A stretch of DNA of 54,237 bases from Phycisphaerae bacterium (GTDB lineage: Bacteria; Planctomycetota; Phycisphaerae; UBA1845), in the NCBI GenBank assembly GCA_024102815.1, contig JAGFJJ010000004.1, positions 1-54,237 of the forward strand, in the 5' to 3' direction. Each line of letters begins with the position of its first letter. Positions within the stretch are counted from its first letter, which is position 1. Under the pieces are notes generated by a model, which did not search any database, was not told the origin of the DNA, and worked only from the letters and a program-made list of their open reading frames with translations. A program made the position numbers and the translations under genes. Of the stretch, positions 45,101 through 54,019 are shown piece by piece.

Positions 45101-48100
45101 CTACGATTTGATTACGACCGCGGCTTACGACATGGGGCAAGGGAAGGTGACCGCGATGGTGGATTTCGCGGGCGCGACGACCTCGTTGGAATACGATGCG
45201 CTGGGCCGACCGGTTGCCATACGCCGGCCGGGCGGTGCAGAGACAAGATACGCCTACAAGCTGGGCTCGCCCATCAGTCGGATCATCACCTCTGTGCGAG
45301 AGCAACTCGGGGGTGGTACGTTTGACACCTATACCTACACCGACGGTCTGGGCCGCGGCCTTGGATCGAAAATCGAAGCCGAGGACGGTCAATGGCGATT
45401 CGTCGATGCCGTCACGTTTAATAGTCGCAAGCTCCCTCGCCAACAATGGCTCCCCTATTTCACGTCGGGACCTGACTATGAGGCTCCCGACCCAACGATG
45501 CCGAAGGACACGATGGCGTACGACGCCCAGGGTCGTCGCGTGCAGACTATTCACCCGGATGGAACGGAAACACGCACCGACTACGGCCCCCTCACGCGAA
45601 CGGAGCATGACGAGAACGACATGGCTACGACCGACACGCCGCTGGTGGTCCGCATCGACGGGCTCGGCCGGGTCGTCGAGGTTACAGAGGCGAGAAACTC
45701 CGCCCAAGAAGGCCATACACACTACACGTGGAATACGCTGGGCAGTCTCACTGACATCGTCGACGCGCACGGCAACAGAAAGTCGATGACCTACGATTCG
45801 CTCCGGCGCAACGCGTCGCTGCACGATCCGGACAGGGGCAGCCTGACGTACGAATACGACGACGTCGGCAACCTTCTGCTGACGACCGATGCAAGCGCGC
45901 GGCAGGTCGCCTATACCTATGACTATGCCAATCGGCTCGTCACCGAGAACTACCTCGACCAGGGCGGTGGTCAGGATGACACCGTGGACGTTCGCTACGT
46001 GTACGATATCCCGGCGGAGGACGTGGACTTCGGCGACGGACAATCGGCCACAGCGACGTTTACGGGCGGACGGCTCTCTTCGGTCGAGGATCTCTCCGGA
46101 CAAGAGTATCGTTCGTACGATGCCCGCGGCAATCCGGTTTGGGTGGTCAAGCGCATCCTGGATCCGCTGCTCGGCGTTGCGACATCATTTCGGACGGGTT
46201 TCGCCTACGACACGATGGATCGCATTACGAGCGTCGACTACCCGGACGGCGATCGATGCGGGTACACGTACAATGAGGCGTCCTTCCTCGAGACCGCCGG
46301 CGGCGGCGCGGGCGGGCAGATCATCGTCGCGAGCGCGAGCTATGATCCGACCGGTCGGCCGACGGAATTCACATTTGGCAACGGGGTGGTCACCACAAGT
46401 TCCTACGACGACCGCGATCGCTTGTCCGCGTTGCAGACCGTCTCGCCCGAGGGCGGCGACCTCATCCATTACGGCTACACCTACGATCCTGCTTCCAACA
46501 TCACACGCATTGACGACCTACGTCCGCAGTCGGGCTCGCAGGCAGTCCCAGTGAATTCGCCGCGACGGAATACTCAATCTTTCCAATATGATGACCTGTA
46601 TCAACTCACCCAGGTGAAGTATGCACCCGCGGATGGCGTCACGCCCGACCTGGGCCAACTCGATTACTCATATGATCGAATCGGGAATATGCTCAGGCAG
46701 TCCACCCCGGCAGAGGGCGAGGTCGGGCATCTGACCGATGCCGCGATGGATCTCGGGCTCTTGACCATTGGCGGCACAGCCGGAACCGAGAACCGTGTCG
46801 GCCGACTGCCCGGCGATCCCCCGGGGCCGCACGCGCTGTCCGCCGCGCAGCATGCCGGCACGTCGGAATACGACGACAACGGCAATACCACAGAGACTGA
46901 TGGCGCGACCTTGTACTGGGATTTCAAGAATCGGCTCGTGCGTTACCGCCGTCCGGGCGCGGAAGCGAAATATGTCTATGACTACTCGGATCGCCGCACA
47001 GTGAAACTCGTCACGGCGCGTGAACGGGTGGAACGGACATTCTACGTCAACCCGAACTTCGAAGATCGTCCCGGTAACGCGCCGACGAAATATGTCTTTG
47101 ATGCCGATCGGCGGCTGGCCAAAGTCACCGGCACACTTGACCCCGGACGCATGCGCGTGCAGCGCATTCGGCTCGTCGCGGGATGGAATCTTCTGACCAT
47201 CGCGGTGCAGACCTCGCAGATCATTGGCGAGTTGTTCGGTCAGGACGCTCAGGTCTACGAATGGACCGGGACGGACTATCGGCCGGTGGCGACGGATTCG
47301 CCCGTCCCGATCGGAGTAGCGCTTTGGGTCGATGCGGCTACCGCTCGCGTGGTCGCTGTCCGAGGCGCATATCTTCCGCCGATGGATCCGCTCGTCATTC
47401 CCGCCGGACAAATGCTGGTCGCGTGGCCTCGGCTGCAGCCCTTCGTACCGGAGCGGCACGTGTCCACGCCCGACGCGCAGATTCAGGCCCTTGACCCGCA
47501 GCAATTGCACTGGCTGCTTCGCGAAAAGTCTTTGCCAGCCGGCGTGGCAGAAAACCCAGATTTCCTTGCGTCCGCCGGGGCGATGTGGCTTACGGCTCCG
47601 TCTCAGCGCATTATCCTTCCAGAGAGCGCGGACGCCCGCACTGTCGTGTTTTATCACGGCGATCACCTGGGCTCGGCAAGCGTAGTCACTGATCACCAGG
47701 GCGCATTGGTAAAGGAGATTGCATTCTACCCTTTCGGCGGTCTGCGGAACATGTTTGAACCAGGCGCGCCGGCTCACGAGCCGTATGGATTCGCGCAAAA
47801 GGAGCAGGATGAAGAGTCGAGACTCCAGTACTTTGAAGCGAGATGCCTGGCCGGCGCTGTGGGACGATTCATTTCGCCGGACCCGAAGTATGGAAGCCCT
47901 GGTATGCTCTTGCCTGACGAACTCCAGGGTTACCTCTCCCAGCCCCGGAAAGCCAACCTTTACGCTTACGTGCAGAACAACCCGCTGAATCGAACCGACC
48001 CCACCGGTCAGGACGACGACAGCATCTGTTCGCTTATCGACACCGCCGCGGAAGTCTCGGACAAGACCAGTTCCGCTCTCGACTTCCTCGAATACAGTCG

Positions 48101-48560
48101 CGCAACCAATTTGGCCGAATCGGCCAACATCACAGTGGATGCGGCGCGCGACCTCACTGCGTTCAAAGTCTCGCCGGTCGTTGGCAAGATTGCCACCGGC
48201 CTCGGCATTGCCTCCAACGCGGTGGAGGCCTACGAGTTCATCAAGGATCCCACGGTGGAAAAGGGCGCACATCTGGGTGGGACCACCGCTATCACGATCG
48301 GGGGCTTCATCAGCGGCCCGGGCGCGGCGATTGCCGCGACGGCCCAAGCTACGTACGACAGTTCGCCCACGATCCACCAAGCGGCCAATGCGGCGGGCGA
48401 CTGGGCGGCAAGTCTTCCTGGCGGCACCAAGGTCAGCGGCGGGATCGTAGCCTCGGAAGTGTCGGTGGGTTTGACTCTGGTCAAGGTCGGCGCGATGGCC
48501 GGGGCAGGCGCGCAAGGGGCTGAGGGCTTTGATCGATTTCTCTCGTGGGTGCTCGATTGA
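42171..48560 (+). CDS. SpvB/VCBS/RHS-repeat protein with variable C-terminal tip (TcB-TcC-like)
   Basis: The frame encodes 2129 residues. ATG 42171 has GGAG upstream and opens a signal peptide (MKRRTVLGIIFLFLVPIAEA). In order: a SpvB domain (about 35-330, LPKGPAGFGPSLSLQYHT, GLGWRLSG), FG-GAP/VCBS blades (about 360-670, DMNQDGLPDLL, DVNGDRISDLAW), a TcdB-middle-like region, and YD/RHS repeats from about 900. An inserted GWN-type domain (about 1665-1816) interrupts the barrel, and then come the RHS core (GDHLGSASVVTD, EARCLAGAVGRFISPDPKYG) and DPTG near 1943. The last 185 residues form a hydrophobic Gly/Ala-rich tip. It should form a cocoon that encloses the tip. Confidence 0.9.
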   Translation: MKRRTVLGIIFLFLVPIAEASDKNGVSPQAISLPSGPGSIQGLGESFQPQLNSGSGSYSVVLQLPKGPAGFGPSLSLQYHTGNGNGVFGLGWRLSGVTTICRNIDHGLPLYVEAPNGVDDDFDGVVDNPGEIDRYSGVDLEELVPLADGTFRSESESRFLRYERTPSGWLTREKKGIAHEFGATPSARIEDNSRVFAWLLDRTTDLHGNAVEYRYVSDVDSPGQKYCKEIRWPAAPSFYAVVISYDHGRPDVYSDFRSGFEVRTAQRVSRIDVIAQGVPVPPGALTGDFNDDGVSDFLIRRYVLEYAPDTLQSLLSRIILIGADGVTALPPITFDYTGWQPLDDVAATITQSSGDPPAALDSDNVELIDMNQDGLPDLLQATTSSHQVHVNLGMDVSGKLAWDAVGVTIQGAPSLNLGSTTVHLADHSADGEADLIHKVNDTTFQCFLNSGHLSWSGELILGNTDSWPKWPFENADSRTLDADHNRMNDILFTSDNSYRLWMLMSGGRYGREISIPVLSDGTGAFGFHDPGARVADVNGDRISDLAWIQSTRVVYWASCGRGNFDGPIMLPLSGTLSAQDITHSDFADVNGDALADLIVVRPAASPNGIQYYLNRGQSGFDTVRTILGLPAVQTGDTVRFADMNGNGSVDFLISNSNRPTGTREQFLDFVPGIRPHLLRRVDNGLGLVTTMEYETSVTQMIRARDQGTPWTSSMPMSIPLVARITEDDGRGDLTVREFDYANPFYDPKRQEFRGFSNVVAHDLGDNSIPTRTTKYEFDTGAGAECRKGMILSRDVSDATGTHFERIENTLQDRVVGTSADGQEVCFAFNATSDLQVYEQTANPVIVRTEIQVDDFGNALVVDQRGVADTEGDETHVENTFAYHPDIWLMDRRSHATTRNRNGEKVAESLFEYDEFGDLIERQDWLDTGDRYISAVRREYDDFGNVITMIDANDHSRSIAYDDVLHVYPLSEAVHLQSYDLITTAAYDMGQGKVTAMVDFAGATTSLEYDALGRPVAIRRPGGAETRYAYKLGSPISRIITSVREQLGGGTFDTYTYTDGLGRGLGSKIEAEDGQWRFVDAVTFNSRKLPRQQWLPYFTSGPDYEAPDPTMPKDTMAYDAQGRRVQTIHPDGTETRTDYGPLTRTEHDENDMATTDTPLVVRIDGLGRVVEVTEARNSAQEGHTHYTWNTLGSLTDIVDAHGNRKSMTYDSLRRNASLHDPDRGSLTYEYDDVGNLLLTTDASARQVAYTYDYANRLVTENYLDQGGGQDDTVDVRYVYDIPAEDVDFGDGQSATATFTGGRLSSVEDLSGQEYRSYDARGNPVWVVKRILDPLLGVATSFRTGFAYDTMDRITSVDYPDGDRCGYTYNEASFLETAGGGAGGQIIVASASYDPTGRPTEFTFGNGVVTTSSYDDRDRLSALQTVSPEGGDLIHYGYTYDPASNITRIDDLRPQSGSQAVPVNSPRRNTQSFQYDDLYQLTQVKYAPADGVTPDLGQLDYSYDRIGNMLRQSTPAEGEVGHLTDAAMDLGLLTIGGTAGTENRVGRLPGDPPGPHALSAAQHAGTSEYDDNGNTTETDGATLYWDFKNRLVRYRRPGAEAKYVYDYSDRRTVKLVTARERVERTFYVNPNFEDRPGNAPTKYVFDADRRLAKVTGTLDPGRMRVQRIRLVAGWNLLTIAVQTSQIIGELFGQDAQVYEWTGTDYRPVATDSPVPIGVALWVDAATARVVAVRGAYLPPMDPLVIPAGQMLVAWPRLQPFVPERHVSTPDAQIQALDPQQLHWLLREKSLPAGVAENPDFLASAGAMWLTAPSQRIILPESADARTVVFYHGDHLGSASVVTDHQGALVKEIAFYPFGGLRNMFEPGAPAHEPYGFAQKEQDEESRLQYFEARCLAGAVGRFISPDPKYGSPGMLLPDELQGYLSQPRKANLYAYVQNNPLNRTDPTGQDDDSICSLIDTAAEVSDKTSSALDFLEYSRATNLAESANITVDAARDLTAFKVSPVVGKIATGLGIASNAVEAYEFIKDPTVEKGAHLGGTTAITIGGFISGPGAAIAATAQATYDSSPTIHQAANAAGDWAASLPGGTKVSGGIVASEVSVGLTLVKVGAMAGAGAQGAEGFDRFLSWVLD
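47995..48560 (+). other. Variable C-terminal tip of the RHS protein
   Basis: After the RHS core motif NNPLNRTDPTG the last 185 residues have no RHS character. They show alternating helices rich in Ala/Gly (ALDFLEYSRATNLAESANI, VGKIATGLGIASNAVEAY, GAHLGGTTAITIGGFISG). In RHS toxins this is the position of the toxic domain. Its amphipathic, Gly-rich helices suggest a membrane-active tip, but I recognise no toxin family. Confidence 0.55.
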
Positions 48561-48727
48561 TCGGAACGCTGGACCTTGAATTGGTGAGCCGCGAAGACAA
48601 GGTCGATTGAAGCAGAGAGGTCGTTGAACGGTCCATTGCAAACGAATGAACCTGGGCTGCTGAAGCCCATGAAATATGTTGGCGTGGAAGTGGCAAGAGC
48701 AGGATTCTCTGGCGGGAGGGTTATCCC

Positions 48728-49423
48728 ATGTTGCGAACGATGGGTGCAGTCGTCACAGGTGTCGTCGTGTGTTGTTCGAGTGCGGCAAGCGCGGGTATTC
48801 CCGAACCCGATGCAATTCTTTACGGTACGGCGCTTGTGAACGGCGCTCCCGTGGCCCAGCAAAACGACGTTGTAATCGTCGCCCGTCTTGATTCGGGCCA
48901 GGAGATCGGCCGCTACAACTTCGCGGACTGTAATGCCGACGGCGTGCGCGATGCGTGCGAACGGAGTTGCCAAGCCCCCGGGTGTCTCGGAATTCCCGGT
49001 TGCGGAACGGCCACCGACATAAATCCGGTCGACGGGCTTCTCGATGACTGCCCTGGCAACCTATATGCCCTGAAGATCCGTTGCGAGTCGACGCCCGACG
49101 GTGTAACACCGAGCGGCCAAGCCGCGATACTTGACCCGACCCATCCGACGTCGGTACACATTCTGCTGCAAACAAATGGCGAACCGGAAAAGTTCGCCAG
49201 GGACCTCCAGATTACCGACCGCGGCATCATAAGGCAGGTCACGCTAAGTGAATTGAACCTGGCCATGTTCGGCAGTTTCGCTTCGTGCATTGGCGGTCCG
49301 TCAGGCCCCGTGCCCGGTGGCACGTGCAGCGACTTGCTGTTCGCTACGGCGGATTACGACGGGGACGGCGACGTGGACCTTCGTGACTACGCCGTCGTTC
49401 AGATTCACTTTGTCGCGCAGTAA
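48728..49423 (+). CDS. Secreted dockerin-like protein
   Basis: The frame encodes 231 residues. ATG 48728 has GGGAGGG upstream and opens a signal peptide (MLRTMGAVVTGVVVCCSS, cleavage near ASA-GI). A beta-rich middle contains calcium-loop-like DCNADGVRDACERSC and DINPVDGLLDDCPGN with several Cys. The end (ATADYDGDGDVDLRDYAVVQ) is dockerin type I-like, with one clear calcium loop. Dockerin ends in planctomycetes mark exported proteins that join surface complexes. It follows the RHS gene by 167 bases on the same strand. It could belong with that operon, but it does not look like an immunity protein. Confidence 0.75.
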   Translation: MLRTMGAVVTGVVVCCSSAASAGIPEPDAILYGTALVNGAPVAQQNDVVIVARLDSGQEIGRYNFADCNADGVRDACERSCQAPGCLGIPGCGTATDINPVDGLLDDCPGNLYALKIRCESTPDGVTPSGQAAILDPTHPTSVHILLQTNGEPEKFARDLQITDRGIIRQVTLSELNLAMFGSFASCIGGPSGPVPGGTCSDLLFATADYDGDGDVDLRDYAVVQIHFVAQ

Positions 49424-49504
49424 TCATGACAACGAACAGGATATGCCGAGCGTGCGTCGCCCGGAACGGTGCCGCCAAGTATAATCAAGCGCACGATACA
49501 TGGT

Positions 49505-50134
49505 ATGACCCGCTCCGCTTCTGAATTCGACGAATCCGCGCCATCGCCCGACGAGGGTGCCGCGGAGGTCACGCGCCTCATGGGCGAGGCCGCTGCCGGC
49601 AGCGCGCAGGCGGCCCGTGAACTCCTGCCGCTGGTCTATCGATCCTTGCACAAACTTGCGGCGCGACGAATGCGCGGCGAGCGACGCGGTCACACGCTTC
49701 AAGCCACTGCACTTGTTCACGAAGCGTACATGCGACTGGTGGACGGGCGAAACCTCGGATGGGACAGTCGGGCACATTTCTATGCGGCCGCAGCGGAGGC
49801 GATGCGCCGCATTCTGATCGAGCACGCCCGCCGCCTCGGGGCCAAAAAACGCGGTGCCGGGGCCATACGAGCCATTGCCAGCGTCGCGGATCTGGCACAC
49901 GAAGAAACCGTCCAGGACGCGCTCGAAATCGATGCGGCGATCGAGGCGCTTCGCATGGAAGACCCGCGGGCGGCAAGCGTGGTACAATTGCGCTTTTATA
50001 CGGGCCTGTCGATCGACGAGACGGCTGCTGCACTGGGCATTGCGCCAAGTACCGTAGATCGGGAGTGGCGCTACGCCCGCTCGTGGCTTTTGCGATGGGT
50101 GCAGCGGGAGAGAGAGTCGGAACGGAAACCGTGA
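49505..50134 (+). CDS. ECF RNA polymerase sigma factor
   Basis: The frame encodes 209 residues. ATG 49505 is preferred over the in-frame GTG 49469 from family length. It has region 2 (ARELLPLVYRSLHKLAARRM, ATALVHEAYMRLVD) and a region 4 HTH (VVQLRFYTGLSIDETAAALG, APSTVDREWRYARSWL). The pattern fits the ECF subgroup that is encoded next to Ser/Thr kinases in planctomycetes. It directs RNA polymerase to a small regulon, probably under control of the kinase encoded next door. Its stop (GTGA) overlaps the kinase start by 4 bases. Confidence 0.93.
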   Translation: MTRSASEFDESAPSPDEGAAEVTRLMGEAAAGSAQAARELLPLVYRSLHKLAARRMRGERRGHTLQATALVHEAYMRLVDGRNLGWDSRAHFYAAAAEAMRRILIEHARRLGAKKRGAGAIRAIASVADLAHEETVQDALEIDAAIEALRMEDPRAASVVQLRFYTGLSIDETAAALGIAPSTVDREWRYARSWLLRWVQRERESERKP

Positions 50135-52779
50135 ACTCCGCCAATCGGGAACGTGTCAAGGAATTGCTTTCTCGAAGCGCTCGACTTCCCGCCGTGGAGC
50201 GTGAAGCGTTCATCAGGCAGGCATGCGGTTCGGACCATCAAACCGCCGACGAAGCGATAGATCTTCTTGGCACATTGGACGATTCTCGGTTCATGAGCGC
50301 GCCCACCGGCGTCGGCCTGGGTGCCGCTCGCCCCAGAGCTCTGCCGCCCGGTGAAATTCCGGGCACGCGCATCGATCGCTATCGACTGCTGCAGTTGATC
50401 GGCGAAGGGGGCTTCGGCTCCGTATATATGGCCGAACAGTGCGAGCCGGTACAGCGGCGCGTGGCCCTGAAGATCATCAAGGCAGGAATGGACACCAAGC
50501 AGGTGATCGCCAGGTTTGAGCTCGAGCGGCAGGCGCTGGCGATGATGGATCATCCCAACATCGCGCGGGTGCTGGACGCCGGCGCCACAAAGACGGGTCG
50601 CCCCTACTTCGTGATGGAACTGGTTCGCGGTGAGCCCGTGACGGGCTACTGCGACCAGAGACGATTGGCGGTCAGTGAACGTCTTGAGCTGTTCCGGGAT
50701 GTCTGCCACGCCGTGCAGCACGCGCATCAGAAAGGGATCATCCATCGAGACCTCAAGCCGACCAATGTCCTGGTCACCGTTGCCGACGGCCGGCCCGTAC
50801 CAAAAGTAATCGACTTTGGAATTGCCAAGGCGACCGGCGCCCGTCTCACCGACAAGACCCTCTTTACCGAAATGCATCAGCTCATCGGAACGCCGGAGTA
50901 CATGAGTCCGGAGCAGGCCGAGGTAGCCGGCATCGACGTCGACACGCGAAGTGACGTCTACTCACTTGGCGTGTTGCTGTATGAACTACTCGCGGGGAGT
51001 ACACCTCTCCAGCGCGAACGACTGCGGTCCACACCCCTGGCGGAGATCCAGCGGCTCATCCGCGAAGAGGAGCCGCTCAAGCCCAGCTTGCGTTTCGCGG
51101 CCATCGCCGCTTCGTCCGCGGGCACAAACCGCTCGTGCTCCAGGGCCCTCGAGATCGCGCAGCAACGCCAATCAGAGCCGGCAAATCTCACACGCACGAT
51201 TCGGGGTGACCTCGACTGGATCGTCCTGAAGTGCCTGGAGAAGGAGCGCTCGCGCCGCTACGGGACGGCCAACGCCCTGGCGGAGGATATTGGGCGATTT
51301 CTCGCGGACGAACCGGTGTTGGCGATACCGCCTCGTCGAAGCTACCGGCTACGAAAATTCGCTCGCCGCCACCGTGCAGGCCTGATCGGCGCCACTGCGG
51401 TTGGGCTAAGCCTCATGCTTGGAACGATCGGGGTGGCCATCGGTTTTGTCCGAGCGCGTGAGGCGGAGAGACTGGCGCTGACACGCTCCGAGGAGTCGTC
51501 GCGCTCTGCAGCAAAGGCTGCAGCCGTCAACAGCTTTCTCCAGGAAATGCTCGCGTCTGTCGATCCCGCGAAAGCGCAGGGAAGCGAGGTCACCATTCGA
51601 CAGGCGCTCGACGAAGCCGCCGCGACCGTCGACGCCGGGAAACTCAGGGGTCAACCGAGTGTCGAGGCCGATCTGCGTTCCACCATTGGCACGACTTACT
51701 TTGCGATTGGCCACTATCTCGAAGCGGAGCACCAGCTGCGAGCCGCGTTGGCGCTCCACCAAGGATCGTCAAACGAAGACGCGGCCGATAGAGTGGCCGA
51801 GGACATGGGCAATCTTGCCGGCGTGGTTGGCGCAGAGGGAAATTATGCGGAGCAGGAATCATTGATGCGCCAGAGCCTTGAGATTCTACGGCGCCTTCAT
51901 CCAGGCGACGACGTGAACGTGGCCGGCGCCGAACAGGGCCTTGCCGCTTCGCTGCGCGTGCAAGGAAAGCTTAACGAGGCGGAGCGGCATTATCGTGCGG
52001 CGCTGGAAATGCGTCGTCGTCTGTACGGCGCGGAGAACATCGAGATCGCACAGAGCCTGAACAGTTTGGCACTCTTGATGCAGAACAAGGGCAATCTCGC
52101 CGAGGCCGAGGCGCTTTTCCGTGACGCACTGGCCATGAGACGCAGGCTCCTTGGACCAATGCACCCGATAGTGGCTGATGCACTTAACAATCTGGCGAAT
52201 CTCGTTCACCTGCGCGGAGACCTAACTGAACCGGAATCCTTGCTTCGCGAAGCACTCGATATACGCCGGACTGTCCTTGGCCCAGATCATCCCGCCGTGG
52301 CACAGAACATCAACAATATCGCCTCGCTGATGATCGATCAGAAGAAGTTCGCGAGTGCCGAAGGGCTCTACCGGGAGGCACTGGGCATCTGGCAGCCAAT
52401 CTTGCCCGCCGATCATCTTGACCTCGCGGCCGCAAAGGACGGTCTTGGTTGTGCACTCTTGAATCAGGGGAGCCTCGCCGAGGCGGAATCTGTGCTTCGC
52501 GAGAGCCTGACCATCCGCGAATCCCGACAGCCCTCCACCGACATCCAGCGACTCACGACCGCGAGCATGTTGGGTGAGGCGTGTGCTCGAGAGGGGAAGT
52601 TCAAAGAAGCCGAGTCCATCCTGATGCAAACCTATTCAAGAATCGAAACAAACAGGAATAGCATTGCGCGACGGGAGACGATTGGGCGTCTGGTGGGGCT
52701 GTACGAGCAGTGGGACCGGCCAGCCGAAGCTGCCAAATGGCGAACCGAGCTCGAGCGCGCTTCGCAGGACGGTGGATAG
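50131..52779 (+). CDS. Membrane Ser/Thr protein kinase with TPR repeats, paired with ECF sigma
   Basis: The frame encodes 882 residues. GTG 50131 overlaps the sigma stop; an in-frame ATG at 50095 would add 12 residues. A short N-terminal helical domain (ERVKELLSRSARLPAVERE) leads to the kinase: GEGGFGSVYMAEQ (about 90), VALKIIKAGMDTKQV, HRDLKPTNVLVT (about 207), IDFGIAKAT, GTPEYMSPEQAEV and DTRSDVYSLGVLL. A membrane span lies near 416-440 (GLIGATAVGLSLMLGTIGVA). TPRs (about 510-870) carry the RRRLYGAENIEIAQ and RRLLGPMHP signatures. It probably phosphorylates the sigma factor or an anti-sigma equivalent. Confidence 0.93.
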   Translation: MNSANRERVKELLSRSARLPAVEREAFIRQACGSDHQTADEAIDLLGTLDDSRFMSAPTGVGLGAARPRALPPGEIPGTRIDRYRLLQLIGEGGFGSVYMAEQCEPVQRRVALKIIKAGMDTKQVIARFELERQALAMMDHPNIARVLDAGATKTGRPYFVMELVRGEPVTGYCDQRRLAVSERLELFRDVCHAVQHAHQKGIIHRDLKPTNVLVTVADGRPVPKVIDFGIAKATGARLTDKTLFTEMHQLIGTPEYMSPEQAEVAGIDVDTRSDVYSLGVLLYELLAGSTPLQRERLRSTPLAEIQRLIREEEPLKPSLRFAAIAASSAGTNRSCSRALEIAQQRQSEPANLTRTIRGDLDWIVLKCLEKERSRRYGTANALAEDIGRFLADEPVLAIPPRRSYRLRKFARRHRAGLIGATAVGLSLMLGTIGVAIGFVRAREAERLALTRSEESSRSAAKAAAVNSFLQEMLASVDPAKAQGSEVTIRQALDEAAATVDAGKLRGQPSVEADLRSTIGTTYFAIGHYLEAEHQLRAALALHQGSSNEDAADRVAEDMGNLAGVVGAEGNYAEQESLMRQSLEILRRLHPGDDVNVAGAEQGLAASLRVQGKLNEAERHYRAALEMRRRLYGAENIEIAQSLNSLALLMQNKGNLAEAEALFRDALAMRRRLLGPMHPIVADALNNLANLVHLRGDLTEPESLLREALDIRRTVLGPDHPAVAQNINNIASLMIDQKKFASAEGLYREALGIWQPILPADHLDLAAAKDGLGCALLNQGSLAEAESVLRESLTIRESRQPSTDIQRLTTASMLGEACAREGKFKEAESILMQTYSRIETNRNSIARRETIGRLVGLYEQWDRPAEAAKWRTELERASQDGG

Positions 52780-52899
52780 ACGGGATGCGCCAAGCCAGCG
52801 ATTCTGCCATGTGCGCGACTTCCGGCAGACGAGGAGTACTCACACTGTAGCTCCTGAAAATGTCCTCCCCGCTGCCCGCCAATACATTCTGCGCTTTTG

Positions 52900-53567
52900 T
52901 GCTCGAGTTCTCGCCACTTGGGCTGAGCACGGTCCTCCCGCTTCCACGAACGGTACCGCGACTACGACAATTGCAATATGCGCAGAACGGCGCGCAACGA
53001 CTGGACGGAACGCGAGCGCTCGATGGCTCGAAGCAGCGAGACCTTTACAGCTGCATCGGGGAGCCGAGTGTAGGCGAGCGAGGCACCGCAGACTCTCACA
53101 AAGACGACTACGAGCCTGAGAACGGCAACAAGCCGATCGACGCGCTGCCGAAGAGCGAGCACCTCACGCTGCAGGTCACGAAAGTCTGCATCAATGACGT
53201 CCAGAGTGATGACCTTGGCGGGAGCCGCGGTGAGCCAGCCGCGTGCTGTCGAGCATGGAATACCTCGTCGCGTCGCGTGTCCAATGACTCCGGTCGATCG
53301 GACCAGATCGCGGAGGCGATGATCGTGCCTGCGAAGAGCTCGAGTCGTGGAAGCCATGACTCCATCAACTGGGCCGCCGCAAAGGTGGCGAGTCGCAACA
53401 CAATCTATATGCCGCGGCCCCTGATGAAGTGAGGCCTTTGATGCCTGAAACCACTGGTGATGATGGCGAAAACTCGCGCAAACAAGTGCACAATGTCGTG
53501 AGCGATAGCATGGCTGCGAGGCAGAGGAGGCCAAGCTCCGAACTGCCACACGCTTGACCAATCTCAT
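52900..53567 (-). pseudogene. Decayed transposase with in-frame TAG
   Basis: On the minus strand HDHRLRDLVRSTG, HATRRGIPCSTARGWL, DFRDLQREVLALRQRVDRL and SLLRAIERSRSVQSLRAVLR match the front part of a transposase common in planctomycetes. A TAG at 52962-52964 interrupts it exactly where the family continues SxSRYHAW; beyond the stop the same frame reads SRYRSWKRED. The N-terminus is also not family-like, so the copy is dead. Confidence 0.65.
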
Positions 53568-54000
53568 ATCGATCTACTGTTTCGTGAGCTGGCGGATCTT
53601 CTGGTTTTGCATGATCAACCGTACCGACCAAGACGCGCCTGCCGGGCTCGTGCTCACCAAGACCGAGCAACGCCTACTCGATCATATCGATCCGAAACCA
53701 CCCGGCTCCATTAAGCCCACCGCGTCGCGTTATTTGCTCGCCGTCGCGAGACTCGGCGGATACATGTCGCGAGCGCTCGGCCGGCCACCTAGAAACATGG
53801 TTCTATGGCCTGGTCTCAACCGCCTCACTAACGCCCACCTCGGATATTGCATCGCCAACGGAATTGTGGGTAATTGGTTCGGCCGAACGCTTACGAAGTT
53901 TCTCGGGAGGCCGCGCATACCACAACCATGGTATCACAAGATAAAGAAAGTTCGTCCGAGGCGATCTCATTGTCAGGATCCCTCAAAACGAACAGAGTGA
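53554..54000 (+). pseudogene. C-terminal fragment of an IS4-like transposase
   Basis: The reading IYCFVSWRIFWFCMINRTD, VLTKTEQRLLDHI, LLAVARLGGYMSRA, PPRNMVLWPGLNRLTN matches the C-terminal end of IS4-type transposases (SWRVFW-MLNR, ARLGGYLARA, PGNxVxWRGLxRLTD). The catalytic N-terminal two thirds are missing. The tail after about residue 110 is unrelated. Confidence 0.7.
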
Positions 54001-54019
54001 CGACAGTCGCTGAATGGCC

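Noticed and set aside
44469..48641. Long minus-strand open frames (544 and 657 codons) opposite the RHS gene
   Set aside because: They are antisense shadows of a GC-rich coding strand with no domain, ribosome site or codon character.
52860..53432. A 190-codon plus-strand frame
   Set aside because: The minus strand here carries recognisable transposase sequence, so the plus frame is a shadow.
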